DNA from: Alistipes sp.
GTDB lineage: Bacteria; Bacteroidota; Bacteroidia; Bacteroidales; Rikenellaceae
Length of the DNA: 64,000 nt
NCBI GenBank assembly: GCA_020026335.1
Contig: JAHHQO010000011.1
Location: 36,429 to 100,428 of the forward strand
Direction of reading: 5' to 3'
The notes below the pieces were generated by a model. That model was given only the letters and a program-made list of their open reading frames with translations. It made no database searches and was not told where the DNA came from. The translations under genes and the position numbers were made by a program. Positions 25,347-33,893 of the stretch are shown one piece after another (within the stretch, counting starts at the first letter, position 1; every line of letters begins with the position of its first letter).

Positions 25347-27230
25347 ATGCAAGCCGATAAATACATATTGTTGAACAAAATTGACTCGCCGGAGGAACTA
25401 AAACGACTCTCCGTGGGCGAGTTACGCACCTATTGTGACGAGTTGCGCCGTTATATTATCGAGGAGTGTTCCGTCAATCCGGGACATTTGGCTTCGAGTT
25501 TGGGAACCGTGGAACTGTCGTCGGCACTGCATTATGTGTTCGACGCACCCACCGATAAAATCGTGTGGGACGTGGGTCACCAGACCTACCCCCACAAAAT
25601 CATCACGGGACGACGCGAAGCCTTTCACCACAAACGACAGCTGGGTGGCATCAGCGGATTCCCGCGTATGGAGGAGAGTCCCTACGATGCCTTTGGCGGT
25701 GGTCATGCTTCGGTCTCCATTTCGGCGGCTTTCGGTATGGCAAAGGCTGCCGAGTTGCGTGGCGAACACCATAGTGTGGTGGCTGTCATCGGTGACGGTT
25801 CGATGACCGGAGGTCTGGCCTTCGAGGGTCTGAACAATGCCGGTGCAAGTCGTGACACCAATCTGTTGGTGATTCTCAACGACAACAATATGGCCATCGA
25901 CCAGGCAACGGGTGCGCTGAAGAACTACCTGCTGAAGATTTCGACATCGGTCCACTACAACCGATTCAAACAACGTCTGTGGGGCCTTCTTTCGCATACA
26001 CCGCGTTTCTTGAGACTGTGTCAGAAGCTGGGCAATGCCGTCAAGCAGGGCGTGCTCAACAAGAGCAACCTCTTCGAGAGTTTCAACTTCCGTTACTTCG
26101 GACCTGTCGACGGACATAACATCGAGGAATTGGTGCGCACGTTGAGTGCACTGAAAGATATTCCCGGCCCCAAGCTGTTGCACGTGCTGACGGTGAAGGG
26201 TAAGGGCTACAATCCTGCCGAGCAGGACAAATGTACCTGGCACGCTCCCGGACGCTTCAATCCGCTGACGGGCGAGCGTATCGCCTCGAAGGGCGGTGCC
26301 GACCGCTATCAGGACGTCTTCGGTGAGACGCTCCTCGAGTTGGCGCGTCAGGACAAGCGTGTGGTGGGTGTCACACCTGCCATGCCCTCGGGTTGCTCGA
26401 TGAACATCATGATGCGCGAGATGCCCGACCGCTGTTTCGATGTGGGTATCGCCGAGGGTCATGCCGTGACCTTCTCGGCAGGTCTTGCCACTGCGGGTAT
26501 GGTGCCTTTCTGCAACATCTACTCCACCTTCATGCAACGTGCCTACGACAATGTCATTCACGATGTGGCGATTCAGAAGCTCCCCGTGGTGATGTGTCTC
26601 GACCGTGGCGGTATCGTGGGTGAGGACGGTGTCACGCACCACGGACTCTTCGACATGGTGGCCTTTGCGGCACTCCCCGACATGATTATCGCCGCCCCGA
26701 TGAACGAGCGCGAGTTACGAAATATGATGTACACGGCACTCCATGCTGGCTGTCCCTATATGATTCGCTATCCTCGTGGCAAGGGCGAGGGCGTAGAGTG
26801 GCGAGGTCGCGAGTTCGAACAGATTGTCACGGGCGTGGGTCGCTGCCTGCGCGAGGGTGACGATGTGGCGGTGCTCACCATCGGCACGATGGGTAATTTC
26901 GCCCTGCGTGCTGCCGATCATGTGCTGGCGGAGGGTGTCAGTGTGGCGTGCTACGACCTGCGTTTTGTCAAGCCCCTCGATGAGGAGCTGCTTCACGAGG
27001 TGGGTCGCAAGTTCCGCCGTGTGGTGACCGTGGAGGACGGTGCCGTGAGAGGCGGTGTCGGTGAAGCGGTGACGGCATGGTTCATGCGCCACGACTACAA
27101 CCCCGAAGTGAGAAACCTCGGTGTGGGTGACGAGTGGGTACACCACGGCACTCCCCAAGAGTTGTATGCCCTGTGCGGCTATGACGAGAAGGGCATCGTG
27201 GAGGCTATCCGCGAGGTGATGAAGAAATAA
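25347..27230 (+). CDS. dxs: 1-deoxy-D-xylulose-5-phosphate synthase
   Basis: DXS makes DXP from pyruvate and glyceraldehyde-3-phosphate with thiamine diphosphate, the first step of the MEP isoprenoid pathway. I chose ATG 25347 (627 residues) because an in-frame TTG further upstream coincides with the -33 promoter element. Landmarks in order: HQTYPHKIITGR, GGGHASVSISAAFG, the ThDP motif GDGSMTGGLAFEGLNNAG, the catalytic Glu region EGHAVTFSAGLATAG, and GGIVGEDGVTHHG. The family usually runs 620-640 residues. It is a single-gene unit closed by a strong terminator. Confidence 0.97.
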   Translation: MQADKYILLNKIDSPEELKRLSVGELRTYCDELRRYIIEECSVNPGHLASSLGTVELSSALHYVFDAPTDKIVWDVGHQTYPHKIITGRREAFHHKRQLGGISGFPRMEESPYDAFGGGHASVSISAAFGMAKAAELRGEHHSVVAVIGDGSMTGGLAFEGLNNAGASRDTNLLVILNDNNMAIDQATGALKNYLLKISTSVHYNRFKQRLWGLLSHTPRFLRLCQKLGNAVKQGVLNKSNLFESFNFRYFGPVDGHNIEELVRTLSALKDIPGPKLLHVLTVKGKGYNPAEQDKCTWHAPGRFNPLTGERIASKGGADRYQDVFGETLLELARQDKRVVGVTPAMPSGCSMNIMMREMPDRCFDVGIAEGHAVTFSAGLATAGMVPFCNIYSTFMQRAYDNVIHDVAIQKLPVVMCLDRGGIVGEDGVTHHGLFDMVAFAALPDMIIAAPMNERELRNMMYTALHAGCPYMIRYPRGKGEGVEWRGREFEQIVTGVGRCLREGDDVAVLTIGTMGNFALRAADHVLAEGVSVACYDLRFVKPLDEELLHEVGRKFRRVVTVEDGAVRGGVGEAVTAWFMRHDYNPEVRNLGVGDEWVHHGTPQELYALCGYDEKGIVEAIREVMKK

Positions 27231-27262
27231 AAGGAGGATGGCGAGAGCTTTCCTGCTATATA

Positions 27263-27305
27263 AAAAAAGAGAGTCGAATGAAATCCATTCGACTCTCTTT
27301 TTTTT
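27263..27305. terminator. Bidirectional terminator between dxs and the radical SAM gene
   Basis: Perfect 13-bp stem (27268-27280 with 27286-27298) flanked by seven A and seven or more T residues; serves both convergent genes. Confidence 0.92.
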
Positions 27306-27317
27306 GTCGTATCGGAG

Positions 27318-28091
27318 CTATGCCACCGAGCACTCGATGCCCAGGGCACGCACACGCTCTGCGATGAGTTCCAAATCCTGCTTGCTCACCTTCTCGATGG
27401 TCTGGCACGGGGTATCGCGGTCCAACGAATAGACCATCACCTGACGGGGGTGGGTCTCCTCCACCAGCTTGAGCCATGCCGACACCTCCTCCTCGGTGGT
27501 GTTGTCGATTTTCTGCCCCTTGTACTCGCCACGCAGGAACATGGTCTGCATGATGAAATGACCGTCAAAACGCTTCATCAGCTCGACAATACCTCTCACG
27601 GTGTAGGTCGGGCTTTGCGGATTATCGACCAGACGTACCGTGGCATCGAATGCCGAGTCGAGTTTGAGAATGTTGTTGTCCACACGCATGAGGGCGCGGC
27701 GTACATCGTCACGGTGAATCTGTGTGGAGTTAGACAGCACCGACACCTTGGCACGCGGACAGAGACGGTCGCGCAGGGCGAGGGTGTCGTTGATGATGGC
27801 CTCAAATTCGGGGTGGAGGGTCGGCTCTCCGTTGCCGGCAAAGGTGATGACATCGGGCGGAGTGCCTGCCGCAACCATCTCGCCGAGGGTCTGCTCGAGG
27901 AGGGTGCGCACATCGTCACGTGCATTGAAGCGTTTCTTGCCGGGGTGCTCGCCATTCCAGCCGCACTCGCAATAGATGCAGTCGAAGGAGCAGAGTTTCG
28001 ACTCGGTGGGCAACAGATTCACGCCCAGCGAGAGTCCCAATCGGCGCGAATGTATCGGGCCGAAGATAATATCGTGATAGAGTGATGTCAT
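27318..28091 (-). CDS. Radical SAM protein (COG0731-like)
   Basis: The 257 residues carry GVNLLPTESKLCSFDCIYCECG, a CxxxCxxC cluster motif binding [4Fe-4S] and SAM, followed by FAGNGEPTLHPEF and NSTQIHRDDV, as in the COG0731 group related to wyosine synthesis enzymes. The bacterial members have no settled function; some annotations call them anaerobic activating-type enzymes. It sits 45 bases downstream of the DAHP synthase gene on the same strand and may share its transcript. No glycyl radical partner gene is nearby. Confidence 0.87.
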   Translation of the reverse strand: MTSLYHDIIFGPIHSRRLGLSLGVNLLPTESKLCSFDCIYCECGWNGEHPGKKRFNARDDVRTLLEQTLGEMVAAGTPPDVITFAGNGEPTLHPEFEAIINDTLALRDRLCPRAKVSVLSNSTQIHRDDVRRALMRVDNNILKLDSAFDATVRLVDNPQSPTYTVRGIVELMKRFDGHFIMQTMFLRGEYKGQKIDNTTEEEVSAWLKLVEETHPRQVMVYSLDRDTPCQTIEKVSKQDLELIAERVRALGIECSVA

Positions 28092-28136
28092 GTTATCGGT
28101 GTGTTAATGTCTCCGAAGCCGGAGCTTCGGCGTGTG

Positions 28137-29219
28137 TTATCGTTTTTCGGGTTCGCACTTCTCATCGAGGACGTCCATCTGCTGACGCACCGACTCCTCG
28201 TGTATCGCCTGCATGAGGGTGCGCATAAATTCGCGCTCCATACCCAGGCGCTCCGCCTCGTCGGTGCGGCGTGCGAGCAGCTCCTCGTAGCGGTCGCGTT
28301 GCAGGACGGGCATATTGTGACGGCGTTTGTAGCTGCCTATCATGCGTGCCACCTTCATACGGTGGGCGAGCAACTCCACCAACTCGTCATCGGTCTTGTC
28401 GATTTGCGAACGCAGCTCGTTGAGGTCCTGCGCTTCGCAACTCTTGTCGCGAATGATGGTGTTGCAGAGGATTTCCGAGAGCCGTTCGGGGGTCACCTGC
28501 TGGGCGGCATCGCTCCAGGCGGCATCGGGCGTGCAGTGCGACTCAATCATCAGTCCCTCGAAGCCCAAATCCATCGCCTGCTGTGAAATGGGGGCGATGA
28601 GTTCGCGCTTGCCACCGATGTGGCTGGGGTCGCAGAATATCTCTATTTCGGGAATGCGGCGTTTCAGCTCGATGGGAATTCCCCACATCGGACGGTTACG
28701 GTAGATGCTCTTGTCGAGGGACGAGAAACCGCGGTGTACGGCAGCCATGCGGCGTATGCCGGCGTTGTAGAGACGTTCGAGAGCTCCAATCCACAATTCG
28801 AGGTCGGGGCTGACGGGATTTTTCACCAGCACGGGAATATCCACCCCCTCCAGCGAGTCGGCGATTTCCTGCATGGCAAAGGGGTTGGCTGTGGTGCGTG
28901 CGCCTATCCACACCATGTCGAAGCCGGCGCGCAGAACCTCTTCCACATGACGGGGTGTCGCCACCTCGGTGGCCACCTTCATGCCGGTCTCCTCCTTCAC
29001 TCTCCGGAGCCATGCTATACCGCGAGTACCCACACCCTCAAAACCTCCGGGTTTGGTGCGCGGCTTCCACAGTCCGGCGCGGAACAGACGTATGCCGCAC
29101 TTCGAGAGACGGCGTGCGCTCTCCATCACCTGCTCCTCGCTCTCGGCACTGCACGGGCCGGCGATAATCTTGGGGTGGGGGAGGGTGTCGTTCGTGGTGA
29201 TTGGCTTGATGTCTTCCAT
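28137..29219 (-). CDS. DAHP synthase fused to chorismate mutase
   Basis: A bifunctional shikimate-pathway enzyme. Residues about 10-260 are a type I DAHP synthase of the KDO8P-like branch: IIAGPCSAESEEQ, AGLWKPRTKPGGFEG, VATEVATPRH, WIGARTT, VKNPVSPD and FCDPSHIGGKRE. Residues about 270-355 form an AroQ chorismate mutase: LRSQIDKTDDELVELLAHRM, then QRDRYEELLARR. I start at ATG 29219 (360 residues), right behind a good promoter, rather than at the further upstream ATG 29348. Fusion suggests feedback or channelling from chorismate toward prephenate, as known for the Bacteroidota and Bacillus enzymes. Confidence 0.96.
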   Translation of the reverse strand: MEDIKPITTNDTLPHPKIIAGPCSAESEEQVMESARRLSKCGIRLFRAGLWKPRTKPGGFEGVGTRGIAWLRRVKEETGMKVATEVATPRHVEEVLRAGFDMVWIGARTTANPFAMQEIADSLEGVDIPVLVKNPVSPDLELWIGALERLYNAGIRRMAAVHRGFSSLDKSIYRNRPMWGIPIELKRRIPEIEIFCDPSHIGGKRELIAPISQQAMDLGFEGLMIESHCTPDAAWSDAAQQVTPERLSEILCNTIIRDKSCEAQDLNELRSQIDKTDDELVELLAHRMKVARMIGSYKRRHNMPVLQRDRYEELLARRTDEAERLGMEREFMRTLMQAIHEESVRQQMDVLDEKCEPEKR

Positions 29220-29238
29220 TTGCGTTAAAATAACATTA

Positions 29239-29269
29239 CAAATATATGGAAAAGCAGACGAAAAACAAA
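29239..29269 (-). promoter_or_regulatory. Promoter of the DAHP synthase/chorismate mutase gene
   Basis: Minus strand: TTTG at 29269-29266, 19 bases, TATATTTG at 29246-29239, then 19 bases to the ATG. Confidence 0.75.
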
Positions 29270-29362
29270 AATGTTGTGAGGTAGGATAGGGATACACAAA
29301 ACTTGGTCGATAAGTTTTGAGAATATCGACCAAGTCTGTAAAATGCACAAGATATAGTTAGA

Positions 29363-30013
29363 TTATTGGTTAAATTCTACTTCATCTACAATAAGTTCCT
29401 GATTTCCGAATGTGTAAAATCCGAAGCCGGTATATGAGAGTGGCATATAGCGAATGGTCATGATGGAGATACCATCGACTTTGAACATTAAAGTCTGTCC
29501 GTCGCTAATCAACGTCCACTCCATATCGGAGTGACGCTCTCCCGACCATGTGATGCCCTGCATAATGTCACCGACTATCTCGTTGTTTTCGTAGCGTGTG
29601 AACTTTACAAAGTCGTTATTGAATGAAAAAGCATAAAAGTTGCCGCCGTCGCGGTAGTTGAATACCAAACCAACCAGACGATCGTTTGCCAGTTGTTTGA
29701 TATTGACTTTTGTTTTGATTTCAAAAGGTTTCATGACATCGATAGGGGCGTAACAGTGTGTCTCGAAGAAGGTGTTTTCTCCGGCTTTTACTGTTGTGCC
29801 GCTTGTCGCGCTCAATACGGCTGATAATCCTTTTTTCTCACCTTTGGATTTGACAGTCATAACACCATGGTCGATAATGGCGGTGCCAATACCGTTTTTG
29901 TAGGCGCATTCGGTCCATTCCAATGAATTGGAATCAAAAGTTTCTTTGTAAGTTTGTGCGTTGACACAGAGTGTTGCGATGAGGAATATCGCACTTATCA
30001 TTAATTTCTTCAT
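29363..30013 (-). CDS. Secreted protein with a LamG/DUF1080-like beta-sandwich
   Basis: The 216 residues start with a signal peptide (MKKLMISAIFLIATLCVNA, cleavage before QTYKE). The rest resembles a concanavalin-type jelly roll seen in LamG and DUF1080 proteins: ETFDSNSLEW at the start, VFNYRDGGNFYAFSF in the middle, and a late DGISIMTIRY / GFYTFGNQELIVDEVEF closing strand. Those folds bind glycans or act as hydrolase accessory domains; no catalytic residues are clear. It is the last of three AT-richer minus-strand genes, 13 bases after a PEGA-like protein, and probably cotranscribed with it. Confidence 0.65.
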   Translation of the reverse strand: MKKLMISAIFLIATLCVNAQTYKETFDSNSLEWTECAYKNGIGTAIIDHGVMTVKSKGEKKGLSAVLSATSGTTVKAGENTFFETHCYAPIDVMKPFEIKTKVNIKQLANDRLVGLVFNYRDGGNFYAFSFNNDFVKFTRYENNEIVGDIMQGITWSGERHSDMEWTLISDGQTLMFKVDGISIMTIRYMPLSYTGFGFYTFGNQELIVDEVEFNQ

Positions 30014-30026
30014 AAATTATACAGAT

Positions 30027-30734
30027 TTATAGGTTGTGCATTTTACCTAATCGTGTTTGCAGTTCTTGTAGAAGAGGTTCTAACTCCTTGACGATACGGT
30101 CGACGTTGGTGAATTCACCGTGGCGTGCCGCCATTGCTCCAGCTACTTCTGACGATACCTTGATTTGAAAGGCAACAGTGGAAATAGTAGATATGTCTCT
30201 TACTGTTACGCGAGTACGCATTTGTTTGTCTGAAAGTTGAAAGGTCTTGTAGTGCCAAGGGGTTTGTAGATAGCCTCCATAGAAATCAGTTGTGGCAATT
30301 TCTTCAAAATAATTGAGTAAAATTTGATGGAGAAGTTTCCATGCTTTGGAAGTGTCTATGTTGTTTTGTTCATCAATGATGTATAGTGATGGGTCGAGAT
30401 GAATGGTCATGAATTTATTGACCAGTCCTGATGCTGCTGTTGTCCTGTAAAATCCGTCCTCTTGCAAGGTGTAGGAGACAGAACTGCGCAGGTCGTTGGC
30501 ATAGATTTTAGTTTCTATGGGTTTGTAACCTTCGCATTCGATTCTTACGGCAACGATTTCTGTGCGTTTCTTGGGACGGTTGAATTCTGCAAAACCATAG
30601 CCAACAAATTGATTGTTGAGATAGATAGATGCTTCTTTGGGTTGGACGATGATTTTGAAGGTTTTGCTTTTAGCTGCAAGAGCAAAATTTAAAGTACCTA
30701 GAACAAGTAGAAGCAGAAACAGCAGTTTTTTCAT
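30027..30734 (-). CDS. Secreted PEGA-like domain protein
   Basis: A 235-residue protein with a signal peptide (MKKLLFLLLLVLGTLNFALA). Residues about 25-85 resemble a PEGA surface domain: KTFKIIVQPKEASIYLNNQ, a turn, then a second set of strands ending in ECEGYKPIETKIYA. The remaining 150 residues, rich in mixed helix and strand, are not recognised. Base composition is visibly lower in GC than in flanking core genes. It lies 13 bases both before and after its neighbours, which carry a similar PEGA-like segment and a LamG-like fold; the trio looks like one cell-surface unit of unknown role. Confidence 0.6.
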   Translation of the reverse strand: MKKLLFLLLLVLGTLNFALAAKSKTFKIIVQPKEASIYLNNQFVGYGFAEFNRPKKRTEIVAVRIECEGYKPIETKIYANDLRSSVSYTLQEDGFYRTTAASGLVNKFMTIHLDPSLYIIDEQNNIDTSKAWKLLHQILLNYFEEIATTDFYGGYLQTPWHYKTFQLSDKQMRTRVTVRDISTISTVAFQIKVSSEVAGAMAARHGEFTNVDRIVKELEPLLQELQTRLGKMHNL

Positions 30735-30747
30735 GGTTTTATATATT

Positions 30748-31071
30748 TTAATGAGTTTTTAGCATGGAAGATTCTGACGAATATTTTTTGTATTCGTCAA
30801 GATAGATATTGATGACAGAGGGTAAATTTTTTGTTGAGAATTGTCTCTCATAGAGAAAAACATTGTCTTCACTGCATGAAACGACAATGTAGGGTTGGTG
30901 GGGTGGGATGGGAAAGTCGACAATTCCGTTTCCTTGGAATTTTCCATTGATGTAGATATCGGCATTGTGAGGTTCGCAGTAGATTGTGACATGTTGTACA
31001 CTGCACGATGTCATAAAAAGGCCATACCATAAGAATAGAAGACTGCCGATGAGATGTTTAGTGTTGAGCAT
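30748..31071 (-). CDS. Small PEGA-like lipoprotein
   Basis: 107 residues with a lipoprotein signal: a hydrophobic stretch ending FMTSC, so Cys23 is the likely lipid anchor. The mature part reads like a single PEGA-type beta domain (VTIYCEPHNADIYINGKFQGNG and a closing INIYLDEYKKY). It is the first gene of a three-gene minus-strand group, 13 bases before the larger PEGA-like protein. AT-richer than the genome around it. Function unknown; an outer-membrane anchored partner of the next gene product is plausible. Confidence 0.6.
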   Translation of the reverse strand: MLNTKHLIGSLLFLWYGLFMTSCSVQHVTIYCEPHNADIYINGKFQGNGIVDFPIPPHQPYIVVSCSEDNVFLYERQFSTKNLPSVINIYLDEYKKYSSESSMLKTH

Positions 31072-31543
31072 GGTACGTTTTGTTATAAACTTACCGTATC
31101 AACTCCGCTGCGGTGGGATAATAAAAAAGAAAGTGTGGAGTTGTTCGTTTATCTGATACGAGGTTCTGGAATACCTATGCGCAAATAAACAATACCCCAC
31201 ACCGAGTAGAATATATCTGAGATGATATATAGCTATACACGGTGACGAGCGTTGCAATATCCTTGCGCATTTTGAAATTTTCCAGATTTCGTATCAAGGA
31301 ATAGCGAAACACTTTCACTAAAAAATTATATTGTAGCCCCTTCAAGGTTACTTTACAAAAGTATAAAATGTTTCGCACATATTCAACACTCTGTGGGGTA
31401 TTGTATCTACAAAATTCATAAAATTATTTTTCCTTTCCAAGAAAGTTCCTTGTGAAGAGAAAACAAATGTAGAGGCGATGTGTTTGTGGGGAGGGGTAAT
31501 AGGGTGTAAACAAAAAAAAGATGATCTTGCGACCATCCTTCAG
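31072..31543. other. AT-rich spacer holding the inverted-repeat element
   Basis: 472 bases between the PEGA-like lipoprotein gene and tRNA-Thr. Only the inverted-repeat element at 31189-31404 stands out; short minus-strand frames here overlap it and lack support. Confidence 0.5.
31189..31404. mobile_element. MITE-like element with 26-bp imperfect terminal inverted repeats
   Basis: The left end (31189 rightward) and right end (31404 leftward, minus strand) both begin ACAATACCCCACA and match at 22 of 26 positions. The 216-base interior has no supported gene. I see no clear target-site duplication and no transposase in the window. Confidence 0.45.
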
Positions 31544-31615
<72 letters not shown>

Positions 31616-31637
31616 GTTTGTTTTGTTTTGACGGGTG

Positions 31638-31669
31638 CAAAGATATGGACAAAAATTTTATCCTCCAAA
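31638..31669 (-). promoter_or_regulatory. Promoter of tRNA-Thr
   Basis: Minus strand: TTTG at 31669-31666, 20 bases, TATCTTTG at 31645-31638. Confidence 0.7.
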
Positions 31670-31867
31670 TATTTTGAGAATAATTTTGCAAAAATTTTTC
31701 ATTCGGCTTTTCCCTGCTTTCCGCACCCCGACAACGGTGGCGGGGTAAGTGGTTGATTCTAACCTTTTTCTGAGTGTTTTGATATATAGTGTAAAGAAAA
31801 TCGGGCGAATGAGAATAATTAATTAAATAAATTGCTATCTTTACTTCAAAATTATAACCTTTTAGTT

Positions 31868-32818
31868 ATGAAGAAAATTCTTATAGTCGGTGCCGGTGGT
31901 CAAATCGGTTCCGAACTTACAGTCTACCTGCGCAGTATCTACGGAGCAGGTAATGTAGTGGCCACCGATATGCGTGACTGCACGGCTACTCTGGGTCAGG
32001 ATGGACCTTTCGAAGTATTGGACGCATTGAATGCCGAGGCTTTGGCTTCGATTGTGAACCGTTATCAGATTGATGCCATCTTCAACCTCGTGGCACTCCT
32101 TTCGGCTACCGGCGAGAAGAATCCCCAGCTGGCATGGAAAATCAACATGGGCGCCCTGAACAACTCGTTGGAGGTATCGCGTCAGTACAACTGCGCACTC
32201 TTCACCCCCAGCTCGATTGGTGCTTTCGGTCCCACATCGCCCAAGGACAAGACTCCCCAGGATACCATCATGCAGCCCACCACCATCTATGGTGTCTGCA
32301 AATATACGGGTGAGATGCTGGGTAACTACTACCACCAGCGTTTCGGTGTCGATACCCGTTCGGTACGTTTCCCCGGTATCATCTCCAATGTCACCCTCCC
32401 CGGTGGCGGTACAACCGACTATGCAGTGGAAATCTACTACGAGGCTGTCAAGCAGGGCCACTTCACCTGCCCCGTTCCCTCGGATGTCTACATGGATATG
32501 ATTTATATGCCCGATGCCCTGCGTGCCTGCGTGGAGCTGATGGAGGCAGACCCCTCGAAATTGATTCACCGCAACAGCTTCAACATCGCTTCGATGAGCT
32601 TCACTCCCGAAATCATCTGCGCCGAGTTGAAGAAGCGTATGCCCGACTTCACGATGGATTACGATGTTGACCCCGTGAAGAAAGCCATTGCCGAGAGCTG
32701 GCCCAACTCGCTGGACGACACCTGCGCCCGTGAGGAGTGGGGTTGGAAGCCCGAATGGGATCTCTCACGCATGACCGACGATATGTTGGAGCATATCCGT
32801 ATCAAGCTGAACAAATAA
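31868..32818 (+). CDS. NAD-dependent epimerase-type L-threonine 3-dehydrogenase
   Basis: An extended short-chain dehydrogenase that oxidises L-threonine to 2-amino-3-oxobutanoate. It starts MKKILIVGAGGQIGSEL (Rossmann NAD loop GAGGQIG). The catalytic Tyr and Lys are in YGVCKYTGE, with the upstream SSIGAFGP containing the conserved Ser, and FPGIISN and a YMPDALRA segment follow, typical of Bacteroidota TDH of about 316-320 residues. I use ATG 31868 (316 residues); an in-frame TTG upstream is less likely because a TATCTTTA -7-like element overlaps that stretch (31836-31843). No Kbl (2-amino-3-ketobutyrate ligase) is adjacent, though the two often cooperate. Confidence 0.9.
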   Translation: MKKILIVGAGGQIGSELTVYLRSIYGAGNVVATDMRDCTATLGQDGPFEVLDALNAEALASIVNRYQIDAIFNLVALLSATGEKNPQLAWKINMGALNNSLEVSRQYNCALFTPSSIGAFGPTSPKDKTPQDTIMQPTTIYGVCKYTGEMLGNYYHQRFGVDTRSVRFPGIISNVTLPGGGTTDYAVEIYYEAVKQGHFTCPVPSDVYMDMIYMPDALRACVELMEADPSKLIHRNSFNIASMSFTPEIICAELKKRMPDFTMDYDVDPVKKAIAESWPNSLDDTCAREEWGWKPEWDLSRMTDDMLEHIRIKLNK

Positions 32819-32845
32819 TTCCGTCACGGAATAGAATATCTCGGC

Positions 32846-32899
32846 GACAACGCTTGTCGAAAGGCTGTTTCAAGGGACAGTCTTTTCGATTGGCGTTGT
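32846..32899. terminator. Long two-stem hairpin between threonine dehydrogenase and hydrolase genes
   Basis: AACGC at 32849-32853 pairs with GCGTT at 32893-32897. An internal TTG mirrors TTG, and 32857-32868 pairs with 32877-32889 apart from a small bulge. No strong T run follows; it could end the upstream transcript or structure the next leader. Confidence 0.45.
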
Positions 32900-32935
32900 T
32901 GTTGTTTCATGAGGAGTGTAAAAATTGATGTTGCT

Positions 32936-33883
32936 ATGAAAAAAATTGTCAAAATATTGACATGGACGCTGCTCGCCCTCATTGTCGTGGTGACGGGTGC
33001 GGCGCTCTACCTGTTGTCGTTCTCGCTGCAACCCCCTGTGGGGGAAGCCGATGGAGAGGAGGGCTCTTATAAATATATGTATGAGACCTATCCGCAGATC
33101 GTCGGCTGGGCGGACTCCCTGCGTCAGAACGGGGCTTTGCGCGATACGCTCATCACCTCCGAAGACGGTCACCGTCTGCACGCCATCTATGCCGCTGCCA
33201 CAGTGCCGACCGACCACACGGCGGTCATCGTTCACGGATACTCCGACAACGCGGTGCGTATGCTGATGATTGGTTACCTCTACCACCACGATTTGGGGTA
33301 TAATATCCTTCTGCCCGATTTGCGTTACCACGGTCAGAGCGAGGGCGAGGCTATTCGTATGGGCTGGCTCGACCGTTTGGATGTCCTGCGCTGGATGGAG
33401 TGTGCCAACGGATTGTTTGGCGGTAACACCCAGATGGTTGTCCACGGCATCTCGATGGGTGCTGCCACCACGATGATGGTGTCGGGTGAGGAGCAGCAGC
33501 CCTATGTGAAGTGCTTTGTGGAGGATTGCGGTTACACGAGTGTGTGGGAGCAGTTTGCCAAGGAGATGGACGAGTTATTCTCGTTGCCGACCTTCCCGTT
33601 GCTGAATGTGGCGAGCGTGCTGTGCGACTGGAAGTACGACTGGAACTTCAAGGAGGCCTCTGCGTTGGAGCAGGTGGTGCGCTGTCGTCTGCCGATGTTG
33701 TTCATTCACGGCGATGCCGATGACTACGTGCCCACACGCATGGTCTATCCCCTCTACGAGGCGAAGACGGGCGAAAAAGAGTTGTGGGTCGTGCCCGGAG
33801 TGGCACATGCCGCATCGTACCGCGATGCACCTGAGGAATATACCCGCAGGGTGGCGGAATTTGTCAGCCGATATATCCGATAA
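32936..33883 (+). CDS. Membrane-anchored alpha/beta hydrolase
   Basis: The 315 residues from ATG 32936 begin with a single membrane helix (VKILTWTLLALIVVVTGAALYLL), so the hydrolase faces the periplasm. The fold shows VIVHGYSDNAV (oxyanion region), LLPDLRYHGQSEG, the nucleophile elbow HGISMGAA, the acid in IHGDADDYVP and the His in PGVAHAAS. This is the pattern of the BAAT/thioesterase-like COG1073 hydrolases; the substrate is unknown. An upstream in-frame start at 32909 is possible but would place charged residues before the helix without benefit. The next gene is convergent. Confidence 0.88.
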   Translation: MKKIVKILTWTLLALIVVVTGAALYLLSFSLQPPVGEADGEEGSYKYMYETYPQIVGWADSLRQNGALRDTLITSEDGHRLHAIYAAATVPTDHTAVIVHGYSDNAVRMLMIGYLYHHDLGYNILLPDLRYHGQSEGEAIRMGWLDRLDVLRWMECANGLFGGNTQMVVHGISMGAATTMMVSGEEQQPYVKCFVEDCGYTSVWEQFAKEMDELFSLPTFPLLNVASVLCDWKYDWNFKEASALEQVVRCRLPMLFIHGDADDYVPTRMVYPLYEAKTGEKELWVVPGVAHAASYRDAPEEYTRRVAEFVSRYIR

Positions 33884-33893
33884 CGATAGGATT

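Noticed and set aside
31175..31378. 67-residue minus-strand protein inside the inverted-repeat element
   Set aside because: It has no recognisable features and crosses one of the terminal repeats.
29240..31543. Integrative element inserted at tRNA-Thr
   Set aside because: No integrase, no repeated tRNA 3' end and no mobility genes were found; only composition and position suggest acquisition.
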